Shown in pieces: positions 1 to 8,398 of a DNA stretch of 64,000 nucleotides; the stretch's first letter is position 1; each line of letters begins with the position of its first letter. The DNA is from Herpetosiphon sp042688385 (GTDB taxonomy: Bacteria > Chloroflexota > Chloroflexia > Chloroflexales > Herpetosiphonaceae): assembly GCF_042688385.1 (NCBI RefSeq), contig NZ_JBHUPY010000001.1, forward strand, positions 186,001-250,000, given 5' to 3'. The notes below the pieces were generated by a model. It did no database searches and was not told the origin of the DNA. It saw only the letters and a program-made list of their open reading frames with translations. A program made the position numbers and the translations under genes.

Positions 1-1
1 T

Positions 2-1081
2 GGCAATTCAGGCAACAAAGGCAATCCAACCATCTATCCTGCTGCTTTTGACCATGTGATTGCGGTTGGAGCAAGTAACTACAAAGATGAGATTGCTAAT
101 TTCTCATCCTATGGCAATTATGTTGATATTGCTGCTCCCGGGGTCGATATTGCCACAACCAATTGGGATGGTGGCGATGGCTATGCTATTGGCAGCGGCA
201 CCTCGCCTGCTTGTCCGTTTGTAGCTGGTACGGCTGCGCTTGCCTTGAGCGTTTGGCCTGAATTGACCGTTGATCAAATTGAAAAATTGATTACTGGTAG
301 CTCAGTTGATATTATGACTCCTGGCAAGGATGTTTATAGCGGCTATGGACGGCTTGATACTTACAAGACCGTACAAAATGCTGTGTTGCGCACCATTCCT
401 GGTGAACCACAACCACAGCCACCAACCCCGCCAGCTCCGCAGCCGCCAACGCCCGAGCCACAACCAGGCAATCATGCATTTGTGCCTGTTGGTGCGCCAC
501 CGTTGCCAGCTCCAGTTGGCGAAGTATACTTCCCTGAAACTGGCCACAATTTGCGTGGCGAATTCAAAAACTATTGGGATCGCAACGGCGGTTTGGCCGT
601 ATTCGGCTACCCAATCAGCGAAGAATTTGTTGAACAAACGCCCGAAGGCTCGTTTACCGTGCAATATTTCGAGCGCCAACGCTTTGAGTTTCACCCTGAA
701 AAAGCTGCCCCATACAACGTATTGTTGGGCCGCTTAGGTGATTCAGTTTTGCGGGATCGCGGCGATGATTGGTTCACTTTCCCCAAAGGCCAACCAGAAG
801 CTGGCTGTCTCTACTTTGAGCAAACTCAACACAAAGTTTGTGGCGAGTTCCGCAAATATTGGGAAAACAATGGGCTGAACGATCCTGCCTTGAGCAAATA
901 TGATCGCAGCTTGCAATTGTTTGGCTTGCCATTATCAGAGCCAACCACCGAAACCAACCGCGATGGCGCAACTGTCACCACCCAGTGGTTTGAACGCGGG
1001 CGCTTCGAATATCACGAAGGTAGCGGTGTACTGCTTGGGTTGTTGGCCAAAGAATATGCCAACAATCGTAATTGGCGCTAA
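2..1081 (+). CDS. Subtilisin-like (S8) serine protease, C-terminal part
   Basis: C-terminal part of a secreted S8 serine protease. The frame is open from the window edge, so the catalytic Asp and His lie upstream. Visible are the oxyanion-hole Asn in GNSG (codon 5-7) and the catalytic Ser in GTSPACPFVAG (codon 203-205). A Pro-rich linker (about 400-470) follows. Then come two copies of a ~95-residue module (about 520-765 and 780-1075) with the landmarks F..YW..NGG, VFGYPI, FERxRFExHPE and VLLGxLG. The same module pair makes up most of the next two genes, so the tail is probably a shared surface or substrate-binding part; that role is inference. The protease family is certain; the module is not one I can name. 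Confidence 0.88.
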   Translation, partial: GNSGNKGNPTIYPAAFDHVIAVGASNYKDEIANFSSYGNYVDIAAPGVDIATTNWDGGDGYAIGSGTSPACPFVAGTAALALSVWPELTVDQIEKLITGSSVDIMTPGKDVYSGYGRLDTYKTVQNAVLRTIPGEPQPQPPTPPAPQPPTPEPQPGNHAFVPVGAPPLPAPVGEVYFPETGHNLRGEFKNYWDRNGGLAVFGYPISEEFVEQTPEGSFTVQYFERQRFEFHPEKAAPYNVLLGRLGDSVLRDRGDDWFTFPKGQPEAGCLYFEQTQHKVCGEFRKYWENNGLNDPALSKYDRSLQLFGLPLSEPTTETNRDGATVTTQWFERGRFEYHEGSGVLLGLLAKEYANNRNWR

Positions 1082-1095
1082 AAAAGCATAGGACG

Positions 1096-1130
1096 GCTGA
1101 AGCCGGCAAATCTCTTGGGCTGGCTTCAGC
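1096..1130 (+). terminator. Hairpin after the protease gene
   Basis: Inverted repeat GCTGAAGCC (1096-1104) and GGCTTCAGC (1122-1130), 9 bp, 15 bases past the protease stop. There is no T-tract, so it may be a processing or weak termination hairpin. Confidence 0.35.
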
Positions 1131-1225
1131 ATCTCATACATGGGAAACGCCGCTCGATTCGGTTGTGAGAGAACAACCGCCAATGGCATCCAACTTGATG
1201 AAGAGTTGCGTTAAGTAGGTTTTAG

Positions 1226-1240
1226 GCTGCCGAAAGCAGC
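1226..1240 (+). promoter_or_regulatory. Leader hairpin before secreted module gene 1
   Basis: GCTGC-cgaaa-GCAGC stem-loop ending 16 bases before the GTG at 1257. A very similar hairpin sits at the same place before the paralog at 2440, so it has been kept or copied with the gene. Possible mRNA-stability or translation element; the role is inference. Confidence 0.3.
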
Positions 1241-1256
1241 ATATTTGGATGACTTT

Positions 1257-2309
1257 GTGGTTTTACGTCGGATTTTAGGAATCGTGACTGCAGCCCTTGC
1301 GGTGGTTACTCTCTCTGTTCAACCTCGCTCAACCACCGCTGCCGAACCAATTAAGCTTGATACCCAATGCTTTGATGTACCCGGCATCACCAACTGTCTC
1401 GATGACAAATTTTTGACCTATTGGAATGGCAATGGTAGATTGCCAGTATTTGGCTATCCAATCACCGCTGCTGCTAATGAAGTTAATCCTGATACGCAGC
1501 AAAGATATTTGACCCAATGGCTCGAACGCAATCGCTTTGAGTTGCACCCAGAAAATGCAGGCACGCCTTACGAAGTGTTGTTGGGCTTGTTGGGCAAAGA
1601 ACGGCTGGCCCAATTGAATCGCCAAGTCGAGCCACGCGAAGCTGGCCCGGTTGATGGCTGTTTGTGGTTTGAGCAAACTGGCCATAACGTCTGTAATCAA
1701 GCAGGCGATTTGGGCTTCAAGAGCTACTGGCAATCGCATGGCTTGAAGATCGATGGCTTGGATACCTACGCTCGTTCGTTGCAATTATTTGGCTTGCCGT
1801 TGACCAGCGCCCAAACTGAAACCAACGCCAACGGCGATACCGTGGTAACCCAATGGTTCGAGCGCGCTCGTCTCGAATGGCACCCAAGCAACCCTGACGA
1901 GTTCAAGGTGCTTTTGGGCTTGTTGGGCAAAGAAATCATTGATGGCCGCAGCCAACCAATTCCAACCCCAACCCCAGCGCCAATTCCAAGCCCAACCCCA
2001 ACTGATCCTTGTGCTAGCACGCCTGATCCAGTTTCAGCACGGATCAGCCCAGCCCAATGTGGCCCTGCTGGAACCGTCTTCAGCTTCGATGTCTATGGCT
2101 TCCAGGCAAACGAAGAGGTTGGCTTCTGGATCACCGATCCAAATGGTAACATTGTTGGAACAGCAGACACCCTGAATATTGGACCACGAGGTGCAATTAG
2201 TGTACTTGATTTCAACACCCGTGGTCTCTACCCTGGTACATGGCAATTTACCATGCAAGGTGTATCGAGTGGCCATGCTGCAGTCGTCTACTTTACGATT
2301 ACGCAATAA
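1257..2309 (+). CDS. Secreted protein with two copies of the FGYPI/FERxR module
   Basis: Predicted exported protein of unknown function, about 350 residues. It begins with a basic, hydrophobic signal peptide ending near a TTAAEP site. Two ~95-residue modules follow (about 1350-1610 and 1650-1945), each with FxxYW, VFGYPI or LFGLPL, QWFERxRxExHP and VLLGLLGKE. A short Pro/Thr linker leads to a ~95-residue C-terminal domain with a beta-sandwich look (SFDVYGFQANEEVGFWI). The GTG at 1257 is preferred over the TTG at 1245 because it aligns with the paralog's well-supported start at 2440; the Shine-Dalgarno here is degraded (TTTGGATG). It is a tandem duplicate of the next gene; the second modules are almost identical at DNA level. 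Confidence 0.72.
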   Translation: MVLRRILGIVTAALAVVTLSVQPRSTTAAEPIKLDTQCFDVPGITNCLDDKFLTYWNGNGRLPVFGYPITAAANEVNPDTQQRYLTQWLERNRFELHPENAGTPYEVLLGLLGKERLAQLNRQVEPREAGPVDGCLWFEQTGHNVCNQAGDLGFKSYWQSHGLKIDGLDTYARSLQLFGLPLTSAQTETNANGDTVVTQWFERARLEWHPSNPDEFKVLLGLLGKEIIDGRSQPIPTPTPAPIPSPTPTDPCASTPDPVSARISPAQCGPAGTVFSFDVYGFQANEEVGFWITDPNGNIVGTADTLNIGPRGAISVLDFNTRGLYPGTWQFTMQGVSSGHAAVVYFTITQ

Positions 2310-2341
2310 GTTTAGTTGATTGAACTGCTTAGTTGGTTTAG

Positions 2342-2382
2342 AATCCCAGCCAATTGCTTGTAGCAATTGGCTGGGATTTTGT
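2342..2382 (+). terminator. Strong intrinsic terminator
   Basis: Perfect 16-bp stem AATCCCAGCCAATTGC (2342-2357) with its complement (2363-2378), loop TTGTA, then TTGTT. It sits 33 bases after the stop of the first module gene, so the two paralogs are probably transcribed separately. Confidence 0.8.
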
Positions 2383-2409
2383 TATGATGAGGCAATCCCA
2401 TCAGTCTAG

Positions 2410-2425
2410 ATGCTGTTCGCAGCAT
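2410..2425 (+). promoter_or_regulatory. UUCG-tetraloop leader hairpin
   Basis: ATGCTG-TTCG-CAGCAT, a 6-bp stem with the very stable UUCG tetraloop, ending 5 bases before the GGAGG ribosome-binding site of the next gene. The ATG inside it is part of the stem and is not the start codon. Confidence 0.4.
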
Positions 2426-2439
2426 GTTTGGAGGAATTC

Positions 2440-3462
2440 GTGAGTGTACTCCGTCGAATGTTTGGTTTGGCGACTGCAACCCTCGCCGTAGCAGCCTTGG
2501 CTGTTCAGCCCCGCCCAACCGCCGCCGCCGAACCAATCGTGCTTGAAACCCAATGTTTCGATGTGCCTGGCATTACCGCATGTTTGGCCGATGATTTCTT
2601 GGCCTATTGGAAGAACAATGGTGGTTTGCCAGTGTTCGGCTATCCCATCGCTGAAGCAGGTGATGAATATAATGTCGATAGCGATGCTAATTATTGGACT
2701 CAATGGCTCGAACGCAATCGCTTTGAGTTGCACCCAGAAAATGCGGGCACGCCTTACGAAGTCTTGCTAGGTTTGTTGGGCAAAGAACGACTTAGCCAAC
2801 TTGGCCGCGACGCTGAGCCACGCGAAGCTGGCCCGGTTGATGGCTGTTTGTGGTTTGAAGAAACTGGCCACAACGTCTGTAATCAAGCAGGCAATTTGGG
2901 CTTCAAGAGCTACTGGCAATCACATGGCTTGAAGATTGATGGCTTGGATACCTACGCTCGTTCGTTGCAATTGTTTGGTTTGCCCTTGACCAGCGCCCAA
3001 ACCGAAACCAATGCGAACGGCGATACGGTGGTAACCCAATGGTTCGAGCGTGCTCGTCTCGAATGGCACCCAAACAACCCTGACGAGTTCAAGGTGCTTT
3101 TGGGCTTGCTCGGCAAAGAAATCATTGATGAATGGTCGCAGCCAGTGCCACCAGAACAACAATGTGAGAATACACCTGATCCACGATCGGCCAATATTCG
3201 GCCTAGCAAATGTGTTCAAGCTGGCACGGTCTTATTCTTTGATTTTTATGGCTTCCAACCAAACGAAGAAGTTATTTTGTGGATTACTGATCCAGCAGGT
3301 GAAACCTATAAATTCGATGAAGGTGATACGATTGGCGCAAACGGCTCGCTCGAAAATGCTGAGTGGGTAACCGATGGCTCAGAAACTGGGCTGTGGTTGA
3401 TTTCGTTGGAAGGCAAAACCAGCAAGCATATTGCTGATGTCTATTTCACGGTTCTGCCATAA
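2440..3462 (+). CDS. Secreted protein with two copies of the FGYPI/FERxR module (paralog 2)
   Basis: Paralog of the gene just upstream, about 340 residues: signal peptide ending near PTAAAEP, two ~95-residue modules (about 2540-2800 and 2830-3125), and a ~90-residue C-terminal domain (FFDFYGFQPNEEVILWI) that resembles its partner's. The GTG at 2440 is chosen because GGAGG (2430-2434) lies 5 bases upstream; the earlier ATG at 2410 falls in a leader hairpin. The second module is nearly identical in DNA to the paralog's, while the first module and C-terminus have diverged, which suggests recent duplication or gene conversion. Function unknown; extracellular location inferred from the signal peptide. 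Confidence 0.74.
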   Translation: MSVLRRMFGLATATLAVAALAVQPRPTAAAEPIVLETQCFDVPGITACLADDFLAYWKNNGGLPVFGYPIAEAGDEYNVDSDANYWTQWLERNRFELHPENAGTPYEVLLGLLGKERLSQLGRDAEPREAGPVDGCLWFEETGHNVCNQAGNLGFKSYWQSHGLKIDGLDTYARSLQLFGLPLTSAQTETNANGDTVVTQWFERARLEWHPNNPDEFKVLLGLLGKEIIDEWSQPVPPEQQCENTPDPRSANIRPSKCVQAGTVLFFDFYGFQPNEEVILWITDPAGETYKFDEGDTIGANGSLENAEWVTDGSETGLWLISLEGKTSKHIADVYFTVLP

Positions 3463-3823
3463 TCTGACCTCTTAGCCTCAAAAAGCTCCACAGCTACCGA
3501 AAGCTGTGGAGCTTTTTTTATTAGGCTGCGTAGTACTAAGGTAGGCTAGCATTCGAGGCTCGTTGCTGCTAGGCTATCGAATACGGCCTAAAGCTACTCA
3601 ACCACGCCTCAGCCCATTTTGCCACGTGAGTGCCAATTTTTCAAGCATTGGGTTACCATCCTTCGGTATGTAATCTGCGTAGAACGGCTAGCGGTAGCTA
3701 AATCGACAGCGGAATGAGAGGTTTTGACAGCTTTTTGACTAGGTTTGCCATGCGTCACATGCTACACTTCAGCCGTCTACAACATGCTGACCCAATTTTT
3801 GGCGACAGAGGAGCTTCGTTCTG
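3463..3823. other. Non-coding stretch between module gene 2 and mvaA
   Basis: 361 bp without a supported gene. It holds the intrinsic terminator at 3480-3519 and, near its end, a TTGACA at 3724-3729 without a well-spaced -10 (TACACT at 3763-3768 is too far). The mvaA promoter is probably in this stretch but cannot be placed firmly. Confidence 0.5.
3480..3519 (+). terminator. Intrinsic terminator after module gene 2
   Basis: 16-bp stem AAAAAGCTCCACAGCT (3480-3495) with its complement (3502-3517), loop ACCGAA, ending in a run of seven T (3513-3519). Confidence 0.88.
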
Positions 3824-5149
3824 ATGAAAGCAAAAAATAGCCGTTTACAAGGATTTTACCAACTTTCGCCGCTTGATCGTTTGCAAGCCGTAGGGGCTTT
3901 TGATGGCTTGAACAACGATGATTTGCGGGCGCTGCATGGCGCTGGCAGCTTAACGATTGAACGCGCCGATAAGATGATTGAAAATGTGGTTGGTACTTAT
4001 AGCTTACCTTTGGGCATTGCGACCAACTTTCAAATTAATGGCAAAGATACCTTAGTTCCAATGGTTGTCGAAGAGCCATCGATTGTGGCTGGCGCTTCGT
4101 TTGCGGCCAAACTGGCCCGCGAAGGCGGCGGTTTTTCGACCAGCAGCACCGAATCGTTGATGATTGGCCAAATTCAATTGGTGCATATCGCCGATCATGC
4201 TACTGCTAGCGAAATTATTTTGCAGCACAAGGCCGATTTGCTGGCAATTGCCAATCGCCAAAGCACCTCGTTGGTTGGCTTAGGTGGCGGGGCCAAGGAT
4301 GTCGAAGTACACTCGTTTCCTGCTAGCCCAATGGGGCCAATGTTGGTGGTGCACCTGATTGTCGATTGTTTGGATGCCATGGGTGCTAACGCGATTAATG
4401 CGATGGCTGAAGCTGTTGCGCCGCGCTTAGAGGCCTTAACTGGTGGACGTGCTTATTTGCGAATTCTCTCTAACTTGAGCGATCGGCGTTTGGCAACTGC
4501 GCGCTGTGTGATTCCAGCCCGCGCGTTGGATCGCTCGGATCTGCGTGGCGAAGATGTGATCGAAGGGATTTTGTGGGCTTATGCCTTCGCCGCCGTCGAT
4601 CCCTATCGCGCAACGACCCACAACAAAGGCATTTTGAATGGCATTGACCCAGTTTTGTTGGCAACCGGCCAAGATTGGCGGGCGATTGAGTCGGGAGCGC
4701 ATGCCTATGCCGCCCGCGATGGCCGCTATACCTCGTTGACCACCTGGGAACAAGATGCTGAAGGTAATTTGGTTGGCACATTGACCATGCCATTGGCTGT
4801 TGGGATTGTTGGGGGCGCAGTCAAGGTGCATCCAACAGCGGCAGCTGCCTTAAAATTGTTGAATGTTAGCTCAGCCCGCGAATTGGCGGAGGTCTGTGTG
4901 TGTGCTGGTTTGGCTTCAAACTTGGCTGCAATGCGGGCTTTGGCAACCGAAGGCATTCAACGCGGCCATATGAGTTTGCACGCCCGCCAGATTGCCATGA
5001 GTGCTGGCGCTCCACCAGCCTTGGTCGAGGAAGTTGCCGAGCGTTTGATTGCTGAACGTTGCATTAAACCAGCTCGTGCCGCCGAAATTGTGCGCGAAAT
5101 GCACGAAACCTATGCCTTGCAACGCATCGAGGTTGGGGTTCCCTGCTAA
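3824..5149 (+). CDS. mvaA: Hydroxymethylglutaryl-CoA reductase, class II
   Basis: Interconverts HMG-CoA and mevalonate; in this setting it probably feeds isoprenoid synthesis through the mevalonate route. At 441 residues it matches class II enzymes, with no membrane anchor. Motifs: ENVVGTYSLPLGIATNF (about 53-69), VVEEPSIVAGASFAAKL with the catalytic Glu (about 83), HNKGILNGID with the catalytic Lys (about 267), GGAVKVHP, and MSLHARQIA with the catalytic His near residue 385. An AGAGGAG ribosome-binding site lies about 10 bases upstream of the ATG. It is monocistronic, with a terminator on each side, and converges on accDA. Cofactor preference (NADH or NADPH) cannot be read from sequence. Confidence 0.95.
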   Translation: MKAKNSRLQGFYQLSPLDRLQAVGAFDGLNNDDLRALHGAGSLTIERADKMIENVVGTYSLPLGIATNFQINGKDTLVPMVVEEPSIVAGASFAAKLAREGGGFSTSSTESLMIGQIQLVHIADHATASEIILQHKADLLAIANRQSTSLVGLGGGAKDVEVHSFPASPMGPMLVVHLIVDCLDAMGANAINAMAEAVAPRLEALTGGRAYLRILSNLSDRRLATARCVIPARALDRSDLRGEDVIEGILWAYAFAAVDPYRATTHNKGILNGIDPVLLATGQDWRAIESGAHAYAARDGRYTSLTTWEQDAEGNLVGTLTMPLAVGIVGGAVKVHPTAAAALKLLNVSSARELAEVCVCAGLASNLAAMRALATEGIQRGHMSLHARQIAMSAGAPPALVEEVAERLIAERCIKPARAAEIVREMHETYALQRIEVGVPC

Positions 5150-5175
5150 AACCAACAAGTTCCTTAAGCCAAAAA

Positions 5176-5215
5176 GGCCAGCACCTCGTAGACAAGGTGC
5201 TGGCCAGACTTTTTT
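5176..5215. terminator. Bidirectional terminator between mvaA and accA
   Basis: GGCCAGCACCT (5176-5186) pairs with AGGTGCTGGCC (5195-5205) around an 8-base loop, flanked by five A on the left and six T on the right. It can serve both converging genes; its right edge touches the accA stop codon. Confidence 0.88.
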
Positions 5216-6050
5216 AAGCCTCGACAATTTCGCTTTGAGCTTGGCGAAAACGCCCAATGGCACGATATTTGGCATAGCGTTGGTCAAGCAATTGGTCAAG
5301 CGTGAGTTCGCTCAGCGTGCTAAGTTGCTCACGCAGGGCATTGCCAACCGCATGCACAATTGCTGGCACATCCATATGCGCGCCACCCTCTGGCTCAGGA
5401 ATAATCAGATCGGCAATCCCAAAACTGTGCAAATCTTGGGCGGTGATTTTCATGGCTTTGGCTGCTTCCGAGGCTTTGCTCGAATCGCGCCAGAGAATTG
5501 CCGCACTCGCTTCTGGCGAGGCAACTGAATAAACAGCATGCTCAAGCATCAACAAACGGTCGGCAACCCCGATTGCCAAAGCGCCCCCAGAGCCACCTTC
5601 GCCAATGACCGTCGCAATAATTGGCACTGGCAAATCGGCCATAACCAACAAATTACGGGCGATGGCTTCTGCTTGACCGCGCTCTTCGGCGGCCATGCTT
5701 GGGTGCGCGCCAGCAGTATCAATCAGGGTCAAGATCGGCATATTGAATTTTTTGGCATGCTCCATCACCCGCAAGGCCTTTCGATAGCCCTCTGGATGTG
5801 GCGATCCGAAGTTACGCCGCACATTTTCTTTGGTATCGCTGCCCTTTTGATGGCCGATAATCGCGACGCTGCGACCATCGATTTTGCTAATACCACAGAC
5901 CAGCGCTTGATCGTCGCCATGATGGCGATCGCCACGGAGTTCAAAAAAATCTTCACACAGCACTCGAATATAATCAAGTGTGCGTGGGCGTTGGGGATTA
6001 CGGGCGATTTGCACCTTATCCCAAGGCAATAATTCAGTTAACGTTGTCAC
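5214..6050 (-). CDS. accA: Acetyl-CoA carboxylase carboxyltransferase subunit alpha
   Basis: Alpha half of the carboxyltransferase that moves the carboxyl group from carboxybiotin to acetyl-CoA to give malonyl-CoA, the first committed step of fatty acid synthesis. At 278 residues it lacks roughly 40 N-terminal residues present in the E. coli protein but keeps the crotonase-fold core: RNPQRPRTLDYI, IIGHQKGSDTKENVRRNFG, HPEGYRKALR, LIDTAGAHPSMAAEERGQ and EGGSGGALAI. The start is GTG at 6050 with AGAGGTC five bases upstream. It follows accD by 21 bp, forming an accDA operon. The biotin carboxylase and carrier genes are not in the window. Confidence 0.95.
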   Translation of the reverse strand: MTTLTELLPWDKVQIARNPQRPRTLDYIRVLCEDFFELRGDRHHGDDQALVCGISKIDGRSVAIIGHQKGSDTKENVRRNFGSPHPEGYRKALRVMEHAKKFNMPILTLIDTAGAHPSMAAEERGQAEAIARNLLVMADLPVPIIATVIGEGGSGGALAIGVADRLLMLEHAVYSVASPEASAAILWRDSSKASEAAKAMKITAQDLHSFGIADLIIPEPEGGAHMDVPAIVHAVGNALREQLSTLSELTLDQLLDQRYAKYRAIGRFRQAQSEIVEA

Positions 6051-6071
6051 GTTTTGACCTCTGCGTGGGGC

Positions 6072-6989
6072 TTATTGGTGGCCCGCTACGACATGTTCGC
6101 GATGATCAGCCGATGATGTGGGTCGTTCATACAAGCGCAGCAAGCGCCCAATGGTGGCCCGCATGTCCGAGCGTGGCACGACTGCATCGATCATGCCATG
6201 TTCAAGGAAAAATTCTGCGGTTTGGAAGTGTGGCGGTAATTTCTGGCGAATGGTTTGCTCGATGACCCGTCGCCCAGCAAAGCCAATATTCGCGCCTGGC
6301 TCAGCCAAAATAATATCGGCAACCGAGGCATACGAGGCCGAAACGCCACCATAGCATGGGTCAACCAACAACGAGATATGGGGTTGGCGGACGCGGGCCA
6401 AACGAGTCAGCGCCACCGAAACTTTGGCCATTTGCATTAACGCAAAAATGCCTTCGTGCATGCGCGCCCCGCCTGAAGCGTTGATCGTCAAGACTGGCAC
6501 ACCGCGATCGGCGGCACGTTCAACAGCGCGAGCGACCTTTTCGCCAAAGACGCTGCCCATCGAACCGCCCATGAAATCGAAGTTACAGGCTGCAATTTCA
6601 AAGGGCAAGCCTTCAATGCTGGCGCTGCCGCTCATCACCACGTCGTTGGTGCCGGTGCGTTCGCTGGTAGCGGCCAATTTGGCTTCGTAATTATCTTTGG
6701 GGCTAACAAAGCCCAAAATATCGATGCCTTGCAAATCTGCATCATGCTCAACGAACGAATCAGCATCGGCCAAAATTTCGATCCATTCGCGTGAGCTAAT
6801 CCGCGAGTGATAGCCACATTTTGGACAAACTTTTAATGCATCATTGAATTGTTTTTGATAAGTCAATTCGCCACAGTTGGCGCATTTGGTCCAGACATTA
6901 TCTGGTATCTGTTGCTCACGCCGCGAAGACGTGAAGGGTAACGGCGCACGCCGAAAAAAATCTTTCAAATCATGAACCTCCACGGTCAT
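6072..6989 (-). CDS. accD: Acetyl-CoA carboxylase carboxyltransferase subunit beta
   Basis: Beta half of the carboxyltransferase; pairs with AccA encoded directly downstream. 305 residues. The N-terminal zinc ribbon is complete, with Cys at 36, 39, 55 and 58 (CANCG and CPKCG). The crotonase-like core shows FMGGSMGSVFGEKVARA, SGGARMHEGIFALMQMAK and DPCYGGVSASYA. The ATG at 6989 has no clear Shine-Dalgarno; an extended -10 promoter (TGCTATAAT, 7007-7015) lies only about 20 bases upstream, so the mRNA may be nearly leaderless. Confidence 0.95.
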   Translation of the reverse strand: MTVEVHDLKDFFRRAPLPFTSSRREQQIPDNVWTKCANCGELTYQKQFNDALKVCPKCGYHSRISSREWIEILADADSFVEHDADLQGIDILGFVSPKDNYEAKLAATSERTGTNDVVMSGSASIEGLPFEIAACNFDFMGGSMGSVFGEKVARAVERAADRGVPVLTINASGGARMHEGIFALMQMAKVSVALTRLARVRQPHISLLVDPCYGGVSASYASVADIILAEPGANIGFAGRRVIEQTIRQKLPPHFQTAEFFLEHGMIDAVVPRSDMRATIGRLLRLYERPTSSADHREHVVAGHQ

Positions 6990-7006
6990 TGTTGAGCCGT
7001 ATTGGG

Positions 7007-7015
7007 ATTATAGCA
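7007..7015 (-). promoter_or_regulatory. Extended -10 promoter for accDA
   Basis: On the minus strand the sequence reads TGCTATAAT: perfect TATAAT (7012 to 7007) preceded by TGC. No good -35 is visible, which fits an extended -10 promoter. The same 9-mer occurs upstream of the genes starting at 11485 and 19106. Confidence 0.55.
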
Positions 7016-7029
7016 TAGCACGCAGTGCG

Positions 7030-7395
7030 TCATAGCCGGATATTTTTGAAGCGTTTCAGTTTTTGCCAAGGCTGCATAAAAACGAACAATGTTAACCCAA
7101 AAGCGCCTAGCGGTCGATAGATTAACCAGATCGCTAGCACAACGTTGTGTTCCCAACCAACAAGCTGATTAACTGGAATCGAGCCTTGATTGGCAAAAAT
7201 ACAGCTTTCAGGGCTATAGCGACTGGCTGGGCTGTACCAGCTGTCGCCAAGCTGGTTGGCTTGGGCATGCACAGTGCAAATGCGCTCAAAATAGAAGTGC
7301 TGCATGAGCAAGGCGGGAATCAGTAATAGTGCCACAAACACGCTACAAAATCCAATCAGCAATATGATGATCCGTTTATTGGAATGCTGTTGCAT
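7030..7395 (-). CDS. Small two-helix membrane protein, unknown
   Basis: Not recognised. 121 residues with one N-terminal membrane helix (IIILLIGFCSVFVALLLIPA), an extracytoplasmic stretch of about 55 residues with two Cys that could pair, and a second helix near the C-terminus (VLAIWLIYRPLGAFGLTLF). The start at 7395 is chosen because AGGAG lies 5 bases upstream; an ATG at 7449 would add 18 polar residues without a ribosome-binding site. Divergent from the nucleotidyltransferase gene, 88 bp apart. Confidence 0.55.
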   Translation of the reverse strand: MQQHSNKRIIILLIGFCSVFVALLLIPALLMQHFYFERICTVHAQANQLGDSWYSPASRYSPESCIFANQGSIPVNQLVGWEHNVVLAIWLIYRPLGAFGLTLFVFMQPWQKLKRFKNIRL

Positions 7396-7483
7396 AGCTG
7401 CTCCTTGATCGGGCTTGTTGCCGATGTGCGCTTGCCCGTTTTGCGCCACAATCGCTAGGCTCTCGTTTTGAAAGGAGGCTCGA

Positions 7484-8275
7484 ATGCAGCCTAACCGAAT
7501 TAATCACCCTGAGCTTGAAGCTGTTTTGGCCATTTTGGTTACAGAGTTACAAAACCTGCTTGGCGATCAGCTCTTAGCGGTCTATCTGAGCGGCTCGATT
7601 GCGCTCGGCGATTGGGATGACGCGAGTGACGTAGATTTTATGGTTGTATTAAAAGACGAGCTTGATTCGGCCCAACTTCCTCCATTACAAGCGTTGCACG
7701 CCGCGATTTATGGGTTGCCTTCGGTCTGGGCGCAACATCTCGAAGGCTCGTATATTTCTCAAGCCTTGGTACGCCGCGCCGACCCCAACAAAACCCAGTT
7801 GTGGTATTTGGATAATGGCAGTTCGCAGTTAATCCTATCGACCCATGATAATGAATTGGTGATGCGCTGGACGGTGCGCGAATATGGCATTGCCTTGTTT
7901 GGGCCGCCGCCAACCAGCTTGATTGAGCCGATTGATCCAGCTGAGCTGCGCCAAGAAATTCGCAATACAATGCACGATTGGGCCGCCGAGATGCAGGCTG
8001 GAAAATATCCAATCAACAATCAATGGGCGCAAGCGTTTACTGTGATTAGTTATTGTCGCATGTTGCAGAGTTTAGCAACAGGCCGGATTCACTCAAAACG
8101 GGCTGGGGTTGCATGGGCGCTCGCCAATCTTGCCCCCAAATGGCATCCTTTAATTGAAGCAGCATGGGCCAATCGGCCAAATCCCAGTCTCAAATATCGT
8201 ACAGCTGCTGATCCTGCCTTGGCTGCTGAAACCATGAATTTTGTGCGCGCTTGTTTGGAGCGTGCGCCACGTTAG
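7484..8275 (+). CDS. AadA-like nucleotidyltransferase
   Basis: 263-residue member of the aminoglycoside-adenylyltransferase-like superfamily. The N-terminal nucleotidyltransferase core has the GS motif (GSIALGD, residues 37-43) and the metal-binding DxD (D49 and D51 in DASDVDF). The C-terminal helical domain (about 160-260) resembles the AadA/DUF4111 type. The ATG is preceded by AAAGGAGG at 5-6 bases. Members transfer AMP to drugs such as streptomycin or spectinomycin, but many chromosomal relatives have no known substrate, so a resistance role is only a possibility. Stands alone; not in a mobile context. Confidence 0.75.
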   Translation: MQPNRINHPELEAVLAILVTELQNLLGDQLLAVYLSGSIALGDWDDASDVDFMVVLKDELDSAQLPPLQALHAAIYGLPSVWAQHLEGSYISQALVRRADPNKTQLWYLDNGSSQLILSTHDNELVMRWTVREYGIALFGPPPTSLIEPIDPAELRQEIRNTMHDWAAEMQAGKYPINNQWAQAFTVISYCRMLQSLATGRIHSKRAGVAWALANLAPKWHPLIEAAWANRPNPSLKYRTAADPALAAETMNFVRACLERAPR

Positions 8276-8314
8276 CAAAAGCTGCCGATGCAGAAATTTT
8301 ACTTAATTTAACAT

Positions 8315-8328
8315 AATTGTTAACAATT
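8315..8328. promoter_or_regulatory. 14-bp perfect palindrome, possible operator
   Basis: AATTGTTAACAATT is a perfect 14-bp palindrome in the AT-rich gap 70 bases before the GNAT gene. Size and position suit a dimeric regulator, but no promoter was placed around it. Confidence 0.35.
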
Positions 8329-8398
8329 CAATCGCAATTGATTAAAGCAAGCAGCCTAGGCTAGCGCTGTGACCCATCATCACAAAGGAGCCAACGCT

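Noticed and set aside
5302..6032. Plus-strand ORFs of 76-164 codons across accA
   Set aside because: Antisense shadows of accA, which is unambiguous.
7484..8275. Calling the AadA-like gene a transferred antibiotic-resistance cassette
   Set aside because: No integron attachment site, transposase or composition change around it; it looks like a chromosomal family member with unknown substrate.
8369..8398. GTG at 8369 as start of the GNAT gene
   Set aside because: The AAAGGAG ribosome-binding site of the ATG at 8399 lies inside this stretch.
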